The notes under the pieces are model-generated. The model was given only the letters and a program-made list of their open reading frames with translations, ran no database searches and had not been told where the DNA came from. Positions 60,701 to 64,000 of a stretch of 64,000 nucleotides of DNA are shown here, one piece after another; position 1 is the stretch's first letter, and each line of letters begins with the position of its first letter. The stretch covers positions 7,005,217 to 7,069,216 of the forward strand of contig NC_083561.1 in NCBI RefSeq assembly GCF_019925205.1. Reading direction: 5' to 3'. Source of the stretch: Metopolophium dirhodum (lineage: Eukaryota > Arthropoda > Insecta > Hemiptera > Aphididae). Made by a program: the position numbers and the translations under genes.

Positions 60701-63700
60701 GATCCGTTCACGAAAAATGGATAAGGGTCCGGCGGACCGTGTCCGCGAATTGCAGACAAGTGCCAGATGAAAAAAAAAACAATGTCAAGTGAATTAAAAT
60801 TCAAAAATCCAAATGAAAGCATTACAAAACTCCCTTTGATATTTAAACCAAGCGTAACTCTTAATAAAAAAATACAACTATTATGGATATGCATAATATA
60901 ATATATATTAGCGCCGTATAATATACTTGATGCTATTATATTATTTAGTGTGGCCAACTTTTACATATTTCTTTTTAATTGTATGAGTATTGAACAATAT
61001 CGGCCAATTAGAATTGTACATAGGCTTATTACACGTTTCTTGTTTCTAAATTTATATTTTGTACGTATAAATGTATGATATTATTTATAGATTAGTTTAA
61101 TTTACTTGTATGATGGTAAAACGATAGGTACATACTATTATAATATTATATTATTTATCTGTAAGAACTAAGCTACCTTTGTATTTTTTTTTCGTATTTA
61201 TAACACCCCAAAGAGGAAATGATTACATATTATGTAGACCATAATTAGCACCCCTATTATATTATACAAATATAAGTATTATACCATTATGATATTATAC
61301 TTATAATTTTTGATTTTACACATTTTTATCTATTGGGAAATTTTATATGAGAATTTTGTTTGAGAAGATTTCAGCGTACTGTTTGTTTTATCCATCTAGC
61401 CTACACATCACAACATTGATAAAACGCATTTACGCAGCATAATGTTTTTGAGCAACCTTGTAGAGTATAATCATCGATCACCCATTACAAAAACAAAAAA
61501 TATTTTCGAAGGTATTACATGTCGATTTATCTAAATTTTGTTTTCAAACAATTTAAACAAAATTTAAATTTACAATTTTTTTTTTATTTTGAAAGTCGAA
61601 TACCTACAAAGTCAATTAATAATAAAATACAAAACTGATATGTCATATCCTCAGATATATTATCCTCTATAATTTTTGTTATTGGTGATTTTACCCTGAG
61701 ATTACTCAAAAATCGTAAAAAAATGATTTTAGGTGAAAGCATTTCATCCATATAGGCGTGATAAATGTTTTTTGGGGGGACTATATATAGCCTCTTTTTT
61801 GTGATATGTCGGAACTTCTTACGAATTACTTTGCAAAAGGGCTATAATGATTCGGATACAGAACATAATATCCTACAAATATAACTATAGAAAAATTTAA
61901 AGGAAAATATATAAAAAGCACTAAAGAAGCCCATTTTAAAGTAAAATATAAATAAATAATATACTACCAAACATCATATTATTATCAATTACATATTTTG
62001 TATTTGAATTAAATATGAAAAAAAACATTTTAAATTGGAAATTATTACTATAGTATAAGGTTTAAACGCCTACTTTTTTGGGCAAATATATTAAGAATAT
62101 CTTCAGAATTAATAATATTAGCTAAGTCCCTTTCAATATGAAGAAACGATAGATTTGAAAACTATCGTTAGTCATAGAATTTCTAAGCCATGTTTTTATT
62201 CACTATAATAATATAAAATTTTTTCAGTTCTCACAGCATAATATGGTTGTATAAAACAGTCAACTTTTACACGGAGGGCTTAATAGAATTCTGGGGGGCT
62301 ATAGCCCCCTTAGTCTCCATCATTCCCCATACAGCATAAAAATATTCCCTAAATATGGTAAAAATATTTTCAGGAAAATAATATAGTTGTCAGAATATTT
62401 TAAAAAGTTGCGTAAATAATTAGGTAATATTTTAGTTATATTCTTTGGCCCAAAAGTTCATATATTTGAAAATATTTTCAAAAAACATTTTAACGGAAAC
62501 TTTATAAAAAATATTAAGTCAACATTTTTATGCAATCATATAGTACAATATTTTTCCATCATAAGAAGAAAATATTTATAAAACATAATTAGTCAAATAT
62601 TCATAATTCAACCACTTTATGACATTCACAAAATATTTTCATTTCCCAAATGCTGCGCGGGTCTACGCTTATTGTTTTATCTATGTTGCTTGTGGATCTG
62701 AGAGAGAAAACAAATATTGTGCTAACATCTTCTTAAGGACATTTTAGACAAAATACAACTTTTATAAAAAGGTTTAATTATTTTTACTAGGAAAATTATT
62801 ACTTAACATATATTATTACGACTTAGGTAATTTAATTGTTTATGACGAAAATATCAACAAATGTGATTTTATAATACCTATAGTTAAGTGTTCATTAACA
62901 TTACATACCTAGGTATACAAAATATATACATTGTGTTTTCTGTATCCCACAACCAATTGATTGTATTGTTGTAAGAATATTGGTTCGGGAGGTTTGACAT
63001 TTGTTTTATCTAAAAAAAAAATACCCAGCATAACACAATATGTCACAAGAATAATATACAAACGACATTACTTTTGAACCATTGCACAAAATATAGTTCC
63101 ATATTATATTGTTATTATTCGAATGACCCAACAACTTTTTACGTGCACTTATAAACTGACGCTTGATTGCAATGACGTGACGAAAATATATTGTATAAAA
63201 AGTGACTTTTGATAAAAAATAAATATCTTTGTATAAATATAACCCCGACGTTAATGCATAATAAAAAAAATGAGTACGATTATGACTTTGATGTTTCGGT
63301 GTATTATGAGAAGTAAAAAACCGAACGTATTCCCACGAGACGACGCAATTTTACAAATCTGTCGATGTAGGCCCAACGGATTATCTGCGTATTCTATTTG
63401 TATTTTGTATGTAATAAATAACGATATAATGTATATGTATATCCTTATGCCACACAAAGTATCTAATCGAATTAACGGAAATAATCGAATGAGAATACAT
63501 CGCATACATTATATAATTTTACTATCAGGAAAGAGGAAAATGGCGATCGAAATCGGCACTGCGAGAACGGGAAGGTATAGTGACGGGAAAATATTTCTGT
63601 GATGAAGAATGGACGTACGCACACACGACACATATATAATAATGTATTGGTGATGTGGCGTACTTAACGTGTACGATAGGCATTGTTATTGTTGTATTAT
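57781..63700. other. AT-rich intergenic DNA
   Basis: Contains several TTA/TAA microsatellites (near 58029, 58230 and 58600) and no recognisable gene. A short C/G-rich block near 62280-62320 (GGGGGGCTATAGCCCCC) resembles a hAT-type relic. Confidence 0.4.
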
Positions 63701-63709
63701 TATTAAATA

Positions 63710-63969
63710 TATTATATTTGATCGTGGCACGTGTCCCGTGCAGCGGTTCCCACGTGCCACGCCGGTGCCCCTTTTATTTTTTTCGGACACGTGCGAAACT
63801 GTTTTCTCTCCCGTGAGAACTACACGCCCTCCCCCTCCCCACCCTCCTCCCCTCCGCACCCCGACCACTTACCCCCGAACGCATAGCCGGAGGGACGCCG
63901 CGGCCCGCTGCAGTGTATACACTACACTATACCACGCGGTATCAGTTGGTTCTCCGGAGTCAGTGCACG
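63710..63969 (+). promoter_or_regulatory. CpG/C-rich promoter-like block at the right edge
   Basis: C-rich DNA, then CpG-rich DNA with TCAGT motifs (for example 63940-63944 and 63959-63963) of the arthropod initiator type. It leads into an ATG at 63970. It also carries Su(H)-like matches (TTCCCACG near 63748, CGTGAGAA near 63812). Confidence 0.35.
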
Positions 63970-64000
63970 ATGATCGCGTTACGGACCATAGTCGGTGCTT
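63970..64000 (+). CDS. Possible start of a gene running off the window
   Basis: ATG at 63970 opens MIALRTIVGA and is still open at the window end. The hydrophobic start could be a signal peptide, but ten residues are too few to say. The support is mainly the promoter-like context. Confidence 0.3.
   Translation, partial: MIALRTIVGA

Noticed and set aside
1..64000. CRISPR array, prophage, operon or bacterial-type defence system
   Set aside because: No regularly spaced direct repeats and no compact bacterial-type genes. Splicing and repeats show this is an animal genome.

Overview
This is a eukaryotic window of about 64 kb. It is strongly AT-rich, with many short AT-rich motifs of the TAGGTACCTA type, intron-containing genes, and numerous short inverted-repeat elements of the hAT, TTAA and TA type. 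The gene content and repeat style point to an insect, most likely an aphid or close hemipteran relative. The lineage is an inference from sequence texture and was not tested by search. I found no bacterial operon, CRISPR array, rRNA, confident tRNA or intact virus.

Three genes can be rebuilt exon by exon in continuous reading frame. (1) Elongin A, + strand, 5790-14615, 9 exons, 595 aa: TFIIS-N domain, charged linker, BC box and elongin-A core. It uses a likely GC-AG intron, and the acceptor of its last exon is tandemly duplicated. (2) A gamma-type syntrophin, - strand, 35232-23121, 10 coding exons, about 498 aa: PDZ, split PH, and second PH plus syntrophin-unique regions. Its 5' UTR exons are unresolved. 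(3) Hey, + strand, about 47606-51985, 3 exons, at least 429 aa: bHLH with the Hey-type Gly in the basic region, Orange domain, C-terminal YRPW. Its large second intron holds two Su(H)-type sites.

Weaker candidates are the 5' exons of a minus-strand gene diverging from EloA (4233-4790 and 3217-3275), a two-exon 62-aa orphan ORF at 44656-45016, a possible minus-strand exon at 53193-53308, and the start of a gene running off the right edge at 63970.

The rest is AT-rich intergenic or intronic DNA with non-autonomous mobile elements. These include a pair of palindromic TTAA elements (386-826; 12879-13289) and hAT-type elements with 8-bp target duplications (1423-1651; 31479-31654; 33428-33993; 39569-41439). 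TA-flanked elements lie at 11116-11862 and 25523-25879. A 3.2-kb foldback is interrupted by a 5'-truncated LINE (16220-19452), a near-perfect hairpin with an internal tandem repeat lies at 28005-28527, and a 221-bp tandem duplication lies at 56356-56797.

The three genes are not functionally linked: one is transcription elongation and ubiquitin ligase work, one is membrane-cytoskeleton scaffolding, and one is Notch output. No multi-gene novel system is apparent. The most unusual items are the duplicated EloA terminal acceptor and the layered inverted-repeat elements.
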